Origin: Massilia sp. erpn
Lineage (GTDB): Bacteria; Pseudomonadota; Gammaproteobacteria; Burkholderiales; Burkholderiaceae_D
Assembly: GCF_024400215.1 (NCBI RefSeq)
Contig: NZ_CP053748.1
Coordinates: 1,116,001-1,180,000 of the forward strand
DNA: 64,000 bases
Reading direction: 5' to 3'
Part shown: one piece after another, positions 32,432 to 42,470 of the stretch
Position numbering within the stretch: the stretch's first letter is position 1
Layout of the letters: each line of letters begins with the position of its first letter
Notes under the pieces: generated by a model
The model's database searches: none
Told to the model about the DNA's origin: nothing
What the model saw: the letters and a program-made list of their open reading frames with translations, nothing else
Made by a program: the position numbers and the translations under genes

Positions 32432-34000
32432 TTAGTATGCGCCGTGCCAGCGCAGCCAGGCTTGCAGCCCAACCACGCCGATGGCAAAGGCGCCGGCCAG
32501 ATAAACGAAGAAACTGAGCATGCGGTTGGTGCGGCGCTGCTCCTGCAGTAATTGTTCCAGCAATGCATTGCGGCCCCGGTCCGGTTCGCCAGCCACGCTG
32601 AGCGCGTGGTGCACCAGGCGCGGCAGCGCCGGCAGGATATGGCTGTAGCGCGGCGCTTCGGCTTTCAGGCGCTCGACCAGGCCGCGCCAGCCGACCTGCT
32701 CGCCCATCCAGCGCTCCAGATAGGGCTTGGCAGTCTTCCACAGGTCCAGTTCCGGGTCCAGGGTGCGGCCCAGGCCTTCGATATTCAGCAGGGTCTTTTG
32801 CAGCAGCACCAGTTGCGGCTGGACTTCGACATTGAAGCGGCGCGACGTCTGGAACAGGCGCAGCAGCACCTGGCCGAAGGAGATGTCTTTCAGCGGACGG
32901 TCGAAGATCGGTTCGCAGCAGGCGCGCACGGCCGCTTCCAGCTCGTCGACCCGGGTTTCCTTGGGCGCCCAGCCGGACTCGATATGGGCTTCCGCCACGC
33001 GCTTGTAGTCGCGGCGGAAGAAGGCCAGGAAGTTTTGCGACAGATAATCCTTGTCGTAATCGTTGAGCGTGCCGACGATGCCGAAGTCGAGCGCGATATA
33101 GCGGCCGAAAGTGGCGGGGTCGATGGACACCAGGATATTCCCCGGGTGCATATCGGCATGGAAGAAGCCATCGCGGAAAACCTGGGTGAAGAAGATTTCC
33201 ACGCCGTCGCTGGAGAGCTTTTTCAAGTCCACGCCCGCTTCCAGCAAGCGGTCGATCTGCGACACGGGAATGCCGTACATGCGCTCCATCACGATCACAT
33301 TGCTGGAGCAGTAATCCCAGTACATTTCCGGCACCAGCAAAAGGCGCGATTCGGCGAAGTTGCGCCGCAGCTGGCTGGCGTTGGCCGCCTCGCGCATCAG
33401 GTCAAGTTCATCGTGCAGGTATTTGTCGAACTCGGCCACCACCTCCTTCGGCTTCAGGCGCTTGCTGTCCGGCCACAGGCGGCTGACCCAGTCGGCGGCC
33501 AGGCGCATCAGGGCCACGTCCTCGTCGATCAGGCGCTTCATGCCGGGACGCAGCACCTTGACGGCCACTTCCGTGCCATCCTTCAAGGTGGCGAAGTGCA
33601 CTTGCGCAATCGAGGCCGACGCCACGGGCACGCGTTCGAATCGGGCGAACAATTGCTCCGGGTGGGCGCCCAGCGAGCGTTCGATCTGGGCGATGGCCAG
33701 GTCGGAATCGAAAGGCGGCACGCGGTCCTGCAGGCGCGCCAGCTCGACCACGATATCGGCCGGAATCAGGTCGGCGCGGGTGGACAGCACCTGGCCGAAT
33801 TTGACGAAGATGGGGCCGAGTTCCTCCAGCGCCATGCGCAGGCGCACGCCGCGCGGCGTGGACAGGTCGCGCCAGAAAAACACCGTGTCGAGCAGGCGGG
33901 AAATGCGCGGCTTGTCAAAGCCGGAGATGGCGATCTCGTCCAGACCATGCTGGACGACCACGCGCAGGATCTTGAGCAGCCGCAGGAATTTGAGAATCAT
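32432..34000 (-). CDS. ubiB: Ubiquinone biosynthesis ATPase/kinase-like protein UbiB
   Basis: A 522-residue ABC1/ADCK protein: the KxGQ motif in [19 protein letters not shown], the Ala-rich nucleotide loop region and Lys in [19 protein letters not shown], catalytic [11 protein letters not shown] and DFGIVG. Two membrane helices close the protein ([21 protein letters not shown]). UbiB supports early ubiquinone synthesis, probably by extracting precursors from the membrane. The start overlaps the ubiJ stop by four bases (ATGA). Confidence 0.96.
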   Translation of the reverse strand: MILKFLRLLKILRVVVQHGLDEIAISGFDKPRISRLLDTVFFWRDLSTPRGVRLRMALEELGPIFVKFGQVLSTRADLIPADIVVELARLQDRVPPFDSDLAIAQIERSLGAHPEQLFARFERVPVASASIAQVHFATLKDGTEVAVKVLRPGMKRLIDEDVALMRLAADWVSRLWPDSKRLKPKEVVAEFDKYLHDELDLMREAANASQLRRNFAESRLLLVPEMYWDYCSSNVIVMERMYGIPVSQIDRLLEAGVDLKKLSSDGVEIFFTQVFRDGFFHADMHPGNILVSIDPATFGRYIALDFGIVGTLNDYDKDYLSQNFLAFFRRDYKRVAEAHIESGWAPKETRVDELEAAVRACCEPIFDRPLKDISFGQVLLRLFQTSRRFNVEVQPQLVLLQKTLLNIEGLGRTLDPELDLWKTAKPYLERWMGEQVGWRGLVERLKAEAPRYSHILPALPRLVHHALSVAGEPDRGRNALLEQLLQEQRRTNRMLSFFVYLAGAFAIGVVGLQAWLRWHGAY

Positions 34001-34641
34001 TGAACTTCCGTCTTGTGTTGCAGGGCCGCGCTGCGGCGGGCAAGTTTTTGTTCGAGCTTGTCCAGGCGCTTGGCGGCGCGCTCCACATCGTCGCGCAGGC
34101 GGCTGATGCCGGCGGCGAAATCCTCGGTCATGGCGGGACGCAGCAGCACCGGCTTTTCTTCCACCAGGAACTCGGCCACGTTCTCGGCCAGTTTCTGCTG
34201 GCCGCTTTTCAGCGCGCCGAAGGCGGCGCGAGCGCCGGCGGCCAGGCGCACGGCGGCGATCGGTCCCAGCAGTTTTTCCAGATCATGCTCGGCTTCCCAG
34301 CGCAGCGACTGGCTCAGGCGGGAAATCGCATTGGCGAATTCGGCGTCGCCCTCGATCTGCACATAGGAAAACGCGCGTTCGCGGTTTTGCGCGATCAGCG
34401 GCAGGTCGGACAGCTTGAGGCGGATGGTCACGGCCGGCGCCGCATCGGCCGGCGCGGCTTCCACCATGCCATCGGCGGTGGCGCGCAGGCGCAGCTCGGC
34501 CGGGGTGGCGGCGATGCAGGCGACCTTGCCCGCGTGCAGCTGCAACTCCTGGCGCGCCCATGGCTCCTGCGCCAGCAGGTGATTGACGGTGGCGGCGACC
34601 GGAGCGCCGGGGGACGGCAGTGCAAAAGGAAGTGTGAACAT
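33997..34641 (-). CDS. ubiJ: Ubiquinone biosynthesis accessory factor UbiJ (SCP2 domain)
   Basis: A 214-residue protein with an SCP2 lipid-binding domain in the first ~110 residues ([59 protein letters not shown]) and a C-terminal coiled coil ([21 protein letters not shown]). UbiJ binds ubiquinone intermediates and scaffolds the Ubi complex with UbiK. ATG at 34641 starts the homologous part; an in-frame TTG at 34662 is less likely. Confidence 0.9.
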   Translation of the reverse strand: MFTLPFALPSPGAPVAATVNHLLAQEPWARQELQLHAGKVACIAATPAELRLRATADGMVEAAPADAAPAVTIRLKLSDLPLIAQNRERAFSYVQIEGDAEFANAISRLSQSLRWEAEHDLEKLLGPIAAVRLAAGARAAFGALKSGQQKLAENVAEFLVEEKPVLLRPAMTEDFAAGISRLRDDVERAAKRLDKLEQKLARRSAALQHKTEVQ

Positions 34642-34663
34642 AATCGGGACACCAAAAAACAAA

Positions 34664-34686
34664 ACCGCCCGGAAATCCTGGGCGGT
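34664..34686 (-). terminator. Rho-independent terminator after the Tim44-like gene
   Basis: ACCGCCC (34664-34670) pairs with GGGCGGT (34680-34686); on the minus strand the stem is followed by TTTTGTTTTTT. It stands between the Tim44-like gene and ubiJ, so ubiJ-ubiB may be transcribed partly from its own promoter. Confidence 0.75.
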
Positions 34687-34752
34687 CCTGATATTACCAG
34701 TTTGCCGCAGCTTGCCGCTGCGGCCGACGGGAAACTAAGGCAACGCGGCGCC

Positions 34753-35736
34753 TCAGGCAAGCTGCTGGATACCGCCCAGCAGCCAGCCGCCGGAACCGGA
34801 CACCGGCTTGACCAGGTTCCAGACTTCGTTGAAAGGCTCGGCCAGGGCATCGGGCGCCGGCTTGATCTGGCCGGTGAATTTCACGCTGGCCAGGTAATCG
34901 GTGCCATTGTTTTCAATGCCCAGCAGCTCAGCGTCGATGGTCACCACATCGGTGTAATCGGCCTTGCCGCCGCGTTCCTGGATTTGCATCTTCAGTTCGG
35001 CGAACACTTCCGGCGTGGTGAACTCGCGGATATCGTTGACATCGGATTTATCCCAGGCCGCTTGCAGGCGGATGAAATTGCTCTTGGCATGGCGCAGGAA
35101 AGCAGGCTGGTCGAAATCGGCCGGCACGCCCCATTGCTGGTGCGGCACAGGCGCCGGCGCGGCCGCTGGTTCAAACGCCGGCTGGGCCGGCTGGAAAGCC
35201 GACGGCTGCAGGCGCGAGCCGATTTCCGGCGTGCTGCTGCCGCCTTGTGGCGCGCCGAAGCCGCCCACATTGCCGCCGCTGTTGCCGCCGAAACCGCCGC
35301 CATTACCGCCGAACGCGGCCGGGGCTGGACGCGGACCGGCCGACTTGTTGCGGATCATGCGCACGATGAAGAAGATCACACCGCCGATCAGGGCGATCAT
35401 CAGGATCGAGCTGATGGCGCTGGCCATCGCGCCGCCCAGACCGAAGTGGGACAGCAGCGCGCCAACACCCAGACCCAGCAGGGCGCCGCCCAGAATGCCC
35501 TTCCATGGGCTAGGCGGTTTCACGGGAGGCGCGGCCGGTGGCGTAGCGGCTGGTGCCTGCGTGGCTTGGCGCTGGGCTGCCGGCGCTTGCGCCGGCTGGG
35601 CCGGCATGCGGCTCACGTTCTGCGACTGACGGCCGACCGAGCGGCCGCCGCCCATCGGGCGGGCTGCCAGTTCGGCCATCATGCTCATCGCGGAGATGGC
35701 TAGGGTGGCGCCGATCAGGATTTTCTTCATGTTCAT
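34753..35736 (-). CDS. Tim44-like domain protein
   Basis: A 327-residue secreted or membrane protein: signal peptide (MKKILIGATLAISAMSMMAELAA), Pro/Ala/Gln-rich spacer, membrane helix pair (GGALLGLGVGALLSHFGLGG; ISSILMIALIGGVIFFIV), Gly-rich linker with GGN/GGF repeats, and a C-terminal Tim44-like domain (FLRHAKSNFIRLQAAWDKSDVNDIREFTTPEVFAEL...WNLVKPV). Bacterial Tim44-like proteins are of unknown role, possibly at the envelope. It starts 8 bases after the ubiE stop. Confidence 0.9.
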   Translation of the reverse strand: MNMKKILIGATLAISAMSMMAELAARPMGGGRSVGRQSQNVSRMPAQPAQAPAAQRQATQAPAATPPAAPPVKPPSPWKGILGGALLGLGVGALLSHFGLGGAMASAISSILMIALIGGVIFFIVRMIRNKSAGPRPAPAAFGGNGGGFGGNSGGNVGGFGAPQGGSSTPEIGSRLQPSAFQPAQPAFEPAAAPAPVPHQQWGVPADFDQPAFLRHAKSNFIRLQAAWDKSDVNDIREFTTPEVFAELKMQIQERGGKADYTDVVTIDAELLGIENNGTDYLASVKFTGQIKPAPDALAEPFNEVWNLVKPVSGSGGWLLGGIQQLA

Positions 35737-35744
35737 AGTGTTTC

Positions 35745-36479
35745 CTACAGTTTGATACCGGTGTGTAAAGCGGCCACACCTGCCGTCAGGTTGTAATACT
35801 GCACGCGCTCAAGACCGGCTGCCTGCATCATGGTCTTGAGGGTTTCCTGGTCCGGGTGCATGCGGATGGACTCGGCCAGGTAACGGTAGCTCTCCGCGTC
35901 GCCAGCGATTTTCTGGCCCATCCACGGCAGCACCGAGAACGAATACAAATCATACGGTTTTTGCAGCGGCGCCGCGACTTTCGAAAATTCCAGCACCAGC
36001 AGCTTGCCGCCCGGCTTCAGCACGCGGCGCATTTCGGACAGGGCCACATCCTTGTGCGTCATATTGCGCAGGCCGAAGGCGACGCTGACCCGGTCGAAGT
36101 AATTGTCCGGGAAAGGCAGTTTTTCCGCATCACACAGCAAGGTGGGGGTGACCTGGCCGCGATTCAAGAGGCGGTCGCGGCCGACGCGCAGCATGGATTC
36201 GTTGATATCGGTCAGCCAGACCTCGCCGGTCGGCCCAGCCTGCTTGGCAAACACCTTGGCCAGATCGCCGGTACCGCCCGCGATGTCGAGCACCTTGAAG
36301 CCCGGGCGCACGGCCGCGTTGGCGATGGTGAAGGTCTTCCAGAGGCGGTGCAAGCCGGCCGACATCAGGTCGTTCATCACATCATACTTGCTGGCGACGG
36401 AGTGGAAGACCTTGGCGACTTCCTTGACTTTATCGTCTTCGGAAACGGTTTTATAGCCGAAATGGGTGGTATTGGTCAT
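35745..36479 (-). CDS. ubiE: Ubiquinone/menaquinone C-methyltransferase
   Basis: A 244-residue methyltransferase with the UbiE signatures: [33 protein letters not shown] at the start, SAM motif [45 protein letters not shown] and [16 protein letters not shown]. It methylates the C5 position of the benzoquinone ring. The ATG at 36479 matches the usual start. It heads the ubiE-Tim44-ubiJ-ubiB-TPMT gene row. Confidence 0.97.
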   Translation of the reverse strand: MTNTTHFGYKTVSEDDKVKEVAKVFHSVASKYDVMNDLMSAGLHRLWKTFTIANAAVRPGFKVLDIAGGTGDLAKVFAKQAGPTGEVWLTDINESMLRVGRDRLLNRGQVTPTLLCDAEKLPFPDNYFDRVSVAFGLRNMTHKDVALSEMRRVLKPGGKLLVLEFSKVAAPLQKPYDLYSFSVLPWMGQKIAGDAESYRYLAESIRMHPDQETLKTMMQAAGLERVQYYNLTAGVAALHTGIKL

Positions 36480-36586
36480 GATGGGCTGCCTGTTAATTTT
36501 GACTGCATTATACAAGCGCCCAGAGTGAAAAACCCTTGATCTGCCTGAAGATGGCCAGACGATAGGCGCTCTAAGCTGGCAAAACC

Positions 36587-36757
36587 ATGGCCAGCACCGT
36601 CTACCTCGACCATTCCGTGATCTGCCACTACGCCGATCCCCGGAGCCGCCAGGCCCTCAGAAAGATGCGGCTTAGTGCTTGTGGCCGCAGCCGCGCGGCT
36701 GGGCGTTCGCGGCGCTGGGCAGCACGGCGCCGGGCGCGCGGCCGCTGTCGCTGGTGA
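36587..36757 (+). pseudogene. Possible 5' fragment of a PIN-domain (VapC-like) gene
   Basis: In the 192-base gap upstream of ubiE the plus strand opens with ATG and residues [18 protein letters not shown], which resemble the first strand and Asp of PIN nucleases (TVYLDTSV...). After ~27 residues the frame runs antisense into the DUF971 gene and loses any resemblance. No ribosome site is seen. If real it is a truncated toxin relic; chance resemblance is quite possible. Confidence 0.25.
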
Positions 36758-37094
36758 AGCCGGCGGCTTGCAGGCGAACCAGATAGGCGGCCCAGTGCTG
36801 GTCCTGGCGCGCGCCCAGATCGTAGAGATAATCCCAGGTGTACAAGCCGCTGTTATGCCCGTCGGTGAAAATCGGTTTGACGGCGTAATTGCCAACCGGC
36901 TCCAGATCGCTCACGCCGACCTCGCTTTTGCCGACCTGCAGCACTTCCTGCCCCGGCCCATGGCCCTTCACTTCAGCCGACGGCGAATACACGCGCAGCA
37001 GCTCAAAGGGAATCGAGAAGGTGGCGCCATCGTCAAAGCTCACTTCGAGCACGCGCGATTTGCTGTGGACCGTCAGACCGGTGGGGTTATGCAT
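36672..37094 (-). CDS. DUF971 (GBBH-like N-terminal) protein
   Basis: A 140-residue protein: DUF971 core (LTVHSKSRVLEVSFDDGATFSIPFELLRVYSPSAEV, VGNYAVKPIFTDGHNSGLYTWDYLYDLG) matching the N-terminal domain of gamma-butyrobetaine hydroxylases, with a C-terminal His/Cys tail (RGCGHKH). The family is thought to help Fe-S protein maturation or quinone metabolism but is not characterised here. It lies between HIT and ubiE on the same strand; in many Burkholderiales it directly precedes ubiE. Confidence 0.9.
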   Translation of the reverse strand: MHNPTGLTVHSKSRVLEVSFDDGATFSIPFELLRVYSPSAEVKGHGPGQEVLQVGKSEVGVSDLEPVGNYAVKPIFTDGHNSGLYTWDYLYDLGARQDQHWAAYLVRLQAAGFTSDSGRAPGAVLPSAANAQPRGCGHKH

Positions 37095-37113
37095 ATTGAA
37101 ACTCTTCTAAAAC

Positions 37114-37566
37114 TCAGGCACTCAGCCGTTGAATGATCGCCGCCCGCAAGGCCGGCAGCATGGCGCTGCGCTCGACCACGGCCTGCACCGGCGCCTCGCG
37201 CTGCTGCGCACCCCAGGTTGGATTCGGGAAGTGCGCATCGTCAGTGTAACGCGGGATCACATGCCAGTGCACGTGCGGGGTCATATTGCCGAAGCTGGCG
37301 ACGTTCACCTTATGCGGCGCCATCACCTCGCGCTGCGCCAATTCCACCTGCCACACGGCGCGCATCACGTGCTCGCGGTCCTCGGGCGCGAGGTCGGTCA
37401 TTTCCTTGACATGGGCGTTCCACACCACGCGGCAATAACCCGGATAGCCGGCTTCGTCGACCAGCACCACCGACAGGCGCTCGTCGCGCCAGACCAGGGC
37501 CGCATCGTCGCCGCCGGCGAAGGCGGCCAGCAAGGTGCACAGATCGCAGGGCTTGTTTACACTCAT
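37114..37566 (-). CDS. HIT-family nucleotide-binding hydrolase
   Basis: A 150-residue HIT protein: an N-terminal zinc-type [28 protein letters not shown] and the histidine triad [10 protein letters not shown] (near residue 98-104). HIT enzymes hydrolyse AMP- or nucleotide-linked phosphoramidates and dinucleotides. Start and the stop of the upstream oxidoreductase gene overlap by four bases, so the two are translationally coupled. Confidence 0.92.
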   Translation of the reverse strand: MSVNKPCDLCTLLAAFAGGDDAALVWRDERLSVVLVDEAGYPGYCRVVWNAHVKEMTDLAPEDREHVMRAVWQVELAQREVMAPHKVNVASFGNMTPHVHWHVIPRYTDDAHFPNPTWGAQQREAPVQAVVERSAMLPALRAAIIQRLSA

Positions 37567-40500
37567 ACCAGCACCCTTTCAATGCCGCCGTCATTGGCGC
37601 GCTTGACGTAATCGGGCAACCAGTTCTCGCCCAGCAGGTGCTTGGCGATTTCCACCACGATGTAGTCGGCCGTGGTGCCCGAATCGTCGTTGTAGCGCGA
37701 CAGGCCTTGCAGGCAGGAGGGGCAGCTGGTGAGGATTTTCACGTCGCCATCGAAGCCCTGGCGCAGCTTGTCCGCGCCTTTGACCATCTCTTCTTCCTTG
37801 CGGAAGCGCACCTGGGTCGAAATATCGGGACGCGACACGGCCAGCGTGCCGGACTCGCCGCAGCAGCGGTCGTTCTTTTCGATCTTCACATTGTCCACGG
37901 TGGAGACCAGGGCATTCACCGTCCTCACCGGGTCCTGCATCTTCATCGGCGAGTGGCAAGGGTCGTGATACATATAACGCGTGCCGGTCACGCCTTCCAG
38001 CTTGACATCCTTTTCCAGCAGATATTCGTGGATATCCATGATGCGGCAGCCGGGGAAGATTTTCTCGAACTCGTAAGTCGCCAGCTGGTCGTAGCAGGTG
38101 CCGCAGGACACCAGCACGGTCTTGATATCGAGGTAGTTCAGCGTATTCGCCATGCGGTGGAAGAGGACGCGGTTATCCGTCATCATCTTCTCGGCCTTGT
38201 CGTACTCACCCGAGCCGCGCTGCGGATAACCGCAGCACAGATAGCCCGGCGGCAGCACGGTCTGCACGCCCACTTCCCACAGCATGGCCTGCGTGGCCAG
38301 GCCGACCTGCGAGAACAGGCGCTCGGAGCCGCAGCCCGGGAAGTAGAACACCGCTTCCGTATTCGCATTGGTCTTCTGCGGATCGCGGATGATCGGGATC
38401 ATCTTGTTGTCTTCGATGTCCAGCAGCGCGCGCGCCGATTTCTTCGGCAGATTGCCCGGCATCTTCTTGTTGATGAAGTGGATCACCTGCTCGCGCACGG
38501 GCGGCTTGCCGACAGTCGGCGGCGGCGCCTTGGTCTGGCTGCGCGCCACTTTCTTGAAGATGTCGTGACCCAGGCGCTGTGCCTTGTAGCCCCAGCCTAT
38601 CATCACTTCGCGCGTGGCGTTGATGGTGGCCGGATCGGTCGCGTTCAGGAAGAACATCGAAGCGCGCTTGCCGGGATTGAAGCTGCGCTTGTCCATCTTG
38701 CGCAGCAGATTGCGCATATTCATGGACACGTCGCCGAAGTCGATATTCACCGGGCAAGGCGTGACGCATTTATGGCATACGGTGCAGTGGTCGGCCACGT
38801 CCTCGAACTCTTCCCAGTGGCGGATCGAGATGCCGCGCCGCGTCTGCTCTTCGTAGAGGAAGGCTTCGATCAGCGCCGACGTCGCCAGAATCTTGTCGCG
38901 CGGCGAGTACAGCAGGTTCGCGCGCGGCACATGGGTCGAGCACACGGGTTTGCACTTGCCGCAGCGCAGGCAGTCCTTGACGCTGTTGGCGATGGCGCCG
39001 ATATCGCTCTGCTGCATGATCAGCGATTCGTGGCCCATCAGGCCGAAGGACGGCGTGTAGGCATTGCTCAGGTCCGCGTCCATGCCGGGCAGATTCAGCA
39101 GCTTGCCCTTGTTGAAGCGGCCTTCCGGATCGACACGCTGCTTGTAGGCGCGGAAGTCGCCGATCTCTTCCTCGGTGAGGAATTCGAGCTTGGTGATGCC
39201 GATGCCATGCTCGCCCGAGATCACGCCGTTCAGCGAACGCGCCAGCTTCATGATGCGGGCCACGGCCTTGTGCGCGTCCTGCAGCATTTCGTAGTGGTCC
39301 GAGTTCACCGGCAGATTGGTGTGCACATTGCCGTCGCCCGCGTGCATGTGCAGGGCGACGAAGACGCGGCCGCGCAGAATGCGTTTGTGGGCCGCCGTGG
39401 CCTCGTCCAGAATCAGCTTGTAGGCGGCGCCGTTGAAGATCTGGCGGAATGGCGCGCGGATTTCCTGCTTCCAGCTGACGCGGATGGTGCGATCCTGCAC
39501 CACGTCGAACAGGGTGGCCTGCGGCTGACGCTGCAGACGCTCGTCGAAGGCGGGGGCCAGCTCCTGCAGGCCCAGCTCCTGCAGCTTGTGGCGCGCTTGC
39601 GCCAGCGGCAGGTCCAGGTTCTCCAGCGTGTAGGTCCAGCGCTCGCGCACCTGCTCCAGCAGGGCCGCGGCTTGCTGCGGACGGTCGCCCAGCATTTCGG
39701 CGTCGCCCACCTTGTCGTCACTGGCGTCGTCGCTCTTGCCGACCGGGAGATTGCCGGCGGCGAAGAACTCGCGCAGCGCATCCGCCAGTTGCAGCTTGTT
39801 CTTGATCGACAGCTCGATGTTGATGCGCTCGATGCCGTCGGTGTATTCACCCATGCGGTTAAGCGGAATCACCACGTCTTCATTGATCTTGAAGGCGTTG
39901 GTGTGCTTGGCGATGGCGGCGGTACGGGCGCGGTCCAGCCAGAATTTCTTGCGCGCTTCCGGGCTGACGGCGACGAAGCCTTCGCCGACGCGGGTATTCG
40001 CCAGGCGGATCACTTCCGAGGCGGCGGTGGCGACGGCGTTTTCATCGTCGCCGACGATGTCGCCGAACAGCGCCATCTTGGGCAGCACGCCGCGCTTGGA
40101 CTTGGTGGCGTAGCCGACCGCGCGCAGATAGCGCTCGTCCAGGTGTTCCAGGCCGGCCAGGCGCAGCGTGGCGAACTGCTCACCCTGGGCCGGCAGGCCG
40201 TCCAGATAATCCTTGATCTCGACGATCGACGGAATCGCATCGCGCGCCTGGCCGAAGAATTCGAGGCAGACGGTGCGCGTATGCTTGGGCATCTTGTGCA
40301 GAATCCAGCGCGCCGAAGTGATCAGGCCGTCGCAGCCTTCCTTCTGGATGCCGGGCAGGCCGGCGAGGAATTTGTCGGTGACGTCCTTGCCCAGGCCTTC
40401 CTTGCGGAAGCGGCGGCCTTCGATTTCCAGAATCTCGGTCTTGAACGGCGCGCCCTTGGCTTCGCCTTTGGCGTTCGGGTGCGTCCATTCAAGGCGGAAA

Positions 40501-41573
40501 CGCGCCATCGGCGTATCGTGGATCTTCGACAGATTGTGGTCGATGCGCGTGACTTCCAGCCAGTCGCCGTTCGGATCGACCATGCGCCAGGACGCCAGAT
40601 TATCCAGCGCCGTGCCCCACAGCACGGCCTTCTTGCCGCCCGCGTTCATGGCGATATTGCCGCCGATGCAGGAAGCGTGGGCCGAAGTCGGATCGACGGC
40701 AAACACGAAGCCGGCCTTCTCGGCCGCCTCCGACACCTTGTTGGTGATCACGCCCGCTTCGGAGTAAATAGTCGCGTATTCGCGCTCCAGGCCGGGCAAG
40801 ACCTTCATTTCCACGGCGCCCAGGGTCAGCAGCTTTTCAGTATTGATGACGGCCGACAGCGGCGTCAGGGGAATCGCGCCGCCGGTATAGCCGGTGCCGC
40901 CGCCGCGCGGGATGATGGTCAGTCCCAGCTCGATACAGCCTTTCACCAGGCCGGCCATTTCCTCTTCGCTGTCCGGGGTCAGCACCACGAAAGGATATTC
41001 CACGCGCCAGTCGGTGGCGTCGGTCACGTGCGAGATGCGCTTCATGCCGTCGAAGCAGATATTGTGCTTCTCGGTATAGCGGCCCAGCACCTTGTTGGCG
41101 CGCTTGCGCAGGTCATACATGCGGCCGAACTCTTCGCCGAAATCGGCCACCGCCTTGCTGGCCGCCTTCAGCAGCTTTTCCACATTGCCGCTGCGCTGGG
41201 CGGCATCGCTATCGGCCTCGGTGGCGTCCACCGTCAGGCGGCGCTTGTCGACTTCGGCCAAACGATGGTGCAGCGCATCGATCAGTTTGGCGCGGCGCTT
41301 CGGGTTGTCCAGCAAATCGTCCTGCAGATAGGGATTGCGGCGCACCACCCAGATATCGCCCAGCACCTCGTACAGCATGCGCGCGGAACGGCCGGTCTGG
41401 CGCGCGCCGCGCAGCTCGTCGAGCAGGCGCCAGGACTCTTCCCCTAACAGCCGTATGACGATTTCGCGGTCGGAAAACGAGGTGTAGTTATAGGGAATTT
41501 CACGCAAGCGCGTGTGGGCGTGCCCGTCGGGCGTTTCTGCAAGCAAGGCCTGGATTTGTGCTGGTGCGTTCAT
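37563..41573 (-). CDS. Giant FAD-linked oxidase / Fe-S oxidoreductase (DUF3683, D-lactate dehydrogenase-like)
   Basis: A 1336-residue protein with, in order, a DUF3683 N-terminal domain (about 1-190), FAD_binding_4 ([34 protein letters not shown]), FAD-oxidase C-domain ([33 protein letters not shown]), two 4Fe-4S motifs ([11 protein letters not shown] and [14 protein letters not shown]) and two CCG domains ([40 protein letters not shown]). It unites in one chain what GlcD/GlcF or LldEF do separately, and probably oxidises a 2-hydroxy acid into the quinone pool; the substrate is not proven. ATG at 41573 is the natural start. Confidence 0.95.
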   Translation of the reverse strand: MNAPAQIQALLAETPDGHAHTRLREIPYNYTSFSDREIVIRLLGEESWRLLDELRGARQTGRSARMLYEVLGDIWVVRRNPYLQDDLLDNPKRRAKLIDALHHRLAEVDKRRLTVDATEADSDAAQRSGNVEKLLKAASKAVADFGEEFGRMYDLRKRANKVLGRYTEKHNICFDGMKRISHVTDATDWRVEYPFVVLTPDSEEEMAGLVKGCIELGLTIIPRGGGTGYTGGAIPLTPLSAVINTEKLLTLGAVEMKVLPGLEREYATIYSEAGVITNKVSEAAEKAGFVFAVDPTSAHASCIGGNIAMNAGGKKAVLWGTALDNLASWRMVDPNGDWLEVTRIDHNLSKIHDTPMARFRLEWTHPNAKGEAKGAPFKTEILEIEGRRFRKEGLGKDVTDKFLAGLPGIQKEGCDGLITSARWILHKMPKHTRTVCLEFFGQARDAIPSIVEIKDYLDGLPAQGEQFATLRLAGLEHLDERYLRAVGYATKSKRGVLPKMALFGDIVGDDENAVATAASEVIRLANTRVGEGFVAVSPEARKKFWLDRARTAAIAKHTNAFKINEDVVIPLNRMGEYTDGIERINIELSIKNKLQLADALREFFAAGNLPVGKSDDASDDKVGDAEMLGDRPQQAAALLEQVRERWTYTLENLDLPLAQARHKLQELGLQELAPAFDERLQRQPQATLFDVVQDRTIRVSWKQEIRAPFRQIFNGAAYKLILDEATAAHKRILRGRVFVALHMHAGDGNVHTNLPVNSDHYEMLQDAHKAVARIMKLARSLNGVISGEHGIGITKLEFLTEEEIGDFRAYKQRVDPEGRFNKGKLLNLPGMDADLSNAYTPSFGLMGHESLIMQQSDIGAIANSVKDCLRCGKCKPVCSTHVPRANLLYSPRDKILATSALIEAFLYEEQTRRGISIRHWEEFEDVADHCTVCHKCVTPCPVNIDFGDVSMNMRNLLRKMDKRSFNPGKRASMFFLNATDPATINATREVMIGWGYKAQRLGHDIFKKVARSQTKAPPPTVGKPPVREQVIHFINKKMPGNLPKKSARALLDIEDNKMIPIIRDPQKTNANTEAVFYFPGCGSERLFSQVGLATQAMLWEVGVQTVLPPGYLCCGYPQRGSGEYDKAEKMMTDNRVLFHRMANTLNYLDIKTVLVSCGTCYDQLATYEFEKIFPGCRIMDIHEYLLEKDVKLEGVTGTRYMYHDPCHSPMKMQDPVRTVNALVSTVDNVKIEKNDRCCGESGTLAVSRPDISTQVRFRKEEEMVKGADKLRQGFDGDVKILTSCPSCLQGLSRYNDDSGTTADYIVVEIAKHLLGENWLPDYVKRANDGGIERVLV

Positions 41574-41791
41574 TATGCGTGGACTAGTGGCTGACGCTGA
41601 GAAAACCATTCTATCGTATTGCGCCGCACAAGATCCTAACAGCCCCAAGGCGTCACAGGGTTCCGTTAACGTCAGTTTGCCGAAATTAATTTGAAAAATG
41701 TGGCATTTAGCGCACGTTTATTGCATTCTGCCGATTTTTACCATGGATTATTTATTCGATACGCCCTGACGCAAAATTGCGTTTGCAACAT

Positions 41792-42286
41792 TCAGCCGCC
41801 CAGCGCATGCGCCACGGAACGCCAGAAGCCGTCCGGCACATACAGCAGCAGGGTCGTCATGGTCAGATAGCGCGCCAGCTTGCCGATGGCCATATACATG
41901 ATCGCGGGCCAGAACGGCAGCTTGAGCCAGCCGCCCAGGGTGCACAGGGGATCGCCGATGCCGGGCAGCCAGGACAGCAGCATGGTCTTGGCGCCATAGC
42001 GCGCCAGCCAGCCGAACCAGCGGCTCTCGCGCTCCTTGGCGAAAGCCGACTTGGCGGTATAGCCCATCCAGTAATCGACCGCGCCGCCCAGGGTATTGCC
42101 CACGGTGGCGACGGCGATGGCGGGCCAGAACATGGCGCTATTGGCCTTGACCACGGCGAAGACGGCCGGCTCGGAACCGAGCGGCACCAGCGTGGCGGAC
42201 ACAAAACTGATGAGAAAGACCGAGGTCAGGCCCACTTCCGGCGCGGCCAGCAGGGCCAGCAGCCAGGCAATTGCGGATTCGATCAT
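41792..42286 (-). CDS. YqaA-family (DedA-like) inner-membrane protein
   Basis: A 164-residue membrane protein of the SNARE-associated/VTT family: LTSVFLISFVSATLVPLGSEPAVFAVV, VATVGNTLGGAVDYWMGY, and GAKTMLLSWLPGIGDPLCTLGGWLKLPFWPAIMYMAIGKLARYL. DedA-type proteins help lipid carrier recycling and membrane homeostasis. It stands alone on the minus strand; the 218 bases to the oxidoreductase gene hold only a short ACGCAA/TTGCGT dyad. Confidence 0.88.
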   Translation of the reverse strand: MIESAIAWLLALLAAPEVGLTSVFLISFVSATLVPLGSEPAVFAVVKANSAMFWPAIAVATVGNTLGGAVDYWMGYTAKSAFAKERESRWFGWLARYGAKTMLLSWLPGIGDPLCTLGGWLKLPFWPAIMYMAIGKLARYLTMTTLLLYVPDGFWRSVAHALGG

Positions 42287-42292
42287 GAAGAT

Positions 42293-42323
42293 TTGGAGGA
42301 TGGCTCAGGCTGTCCATTATAAT
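42293..42323 (+). promoter_or_regulatory. Candidate promoter of ilvA
   Basis: A perfect TATAAT at 42318-42323 with TTGGAG at 42293-42298 (19-base spacer) points toward ilvA. The ~145-base leader contains GCCAG/CTGGC followed by TTTTTT shortly before the start codon, which could be an attenuator-like hairpin. Confidence 0.4.
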
Positions 42324-42470
42324 GAGTCGCACCAAGCACATCGCACGACAGAGTCCGGCGCCAGCATACCCGCGCGCGCCGGCGTGCAGCCTCCCTTCGG
42401 TTATCCGCCGTTGAAAAGCAAGTCTTTGCACCCGCCAGCCTCCCTGGCCCGACTTTTTTGTTTGCAGACT

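Noticed and set aside
41769..41782. ACGCAA/TTGCGT dyad after yqaA as a terminator or operator
   Set aside because: Six-base arms without T-run and in no clear promoter context; too weak to call.
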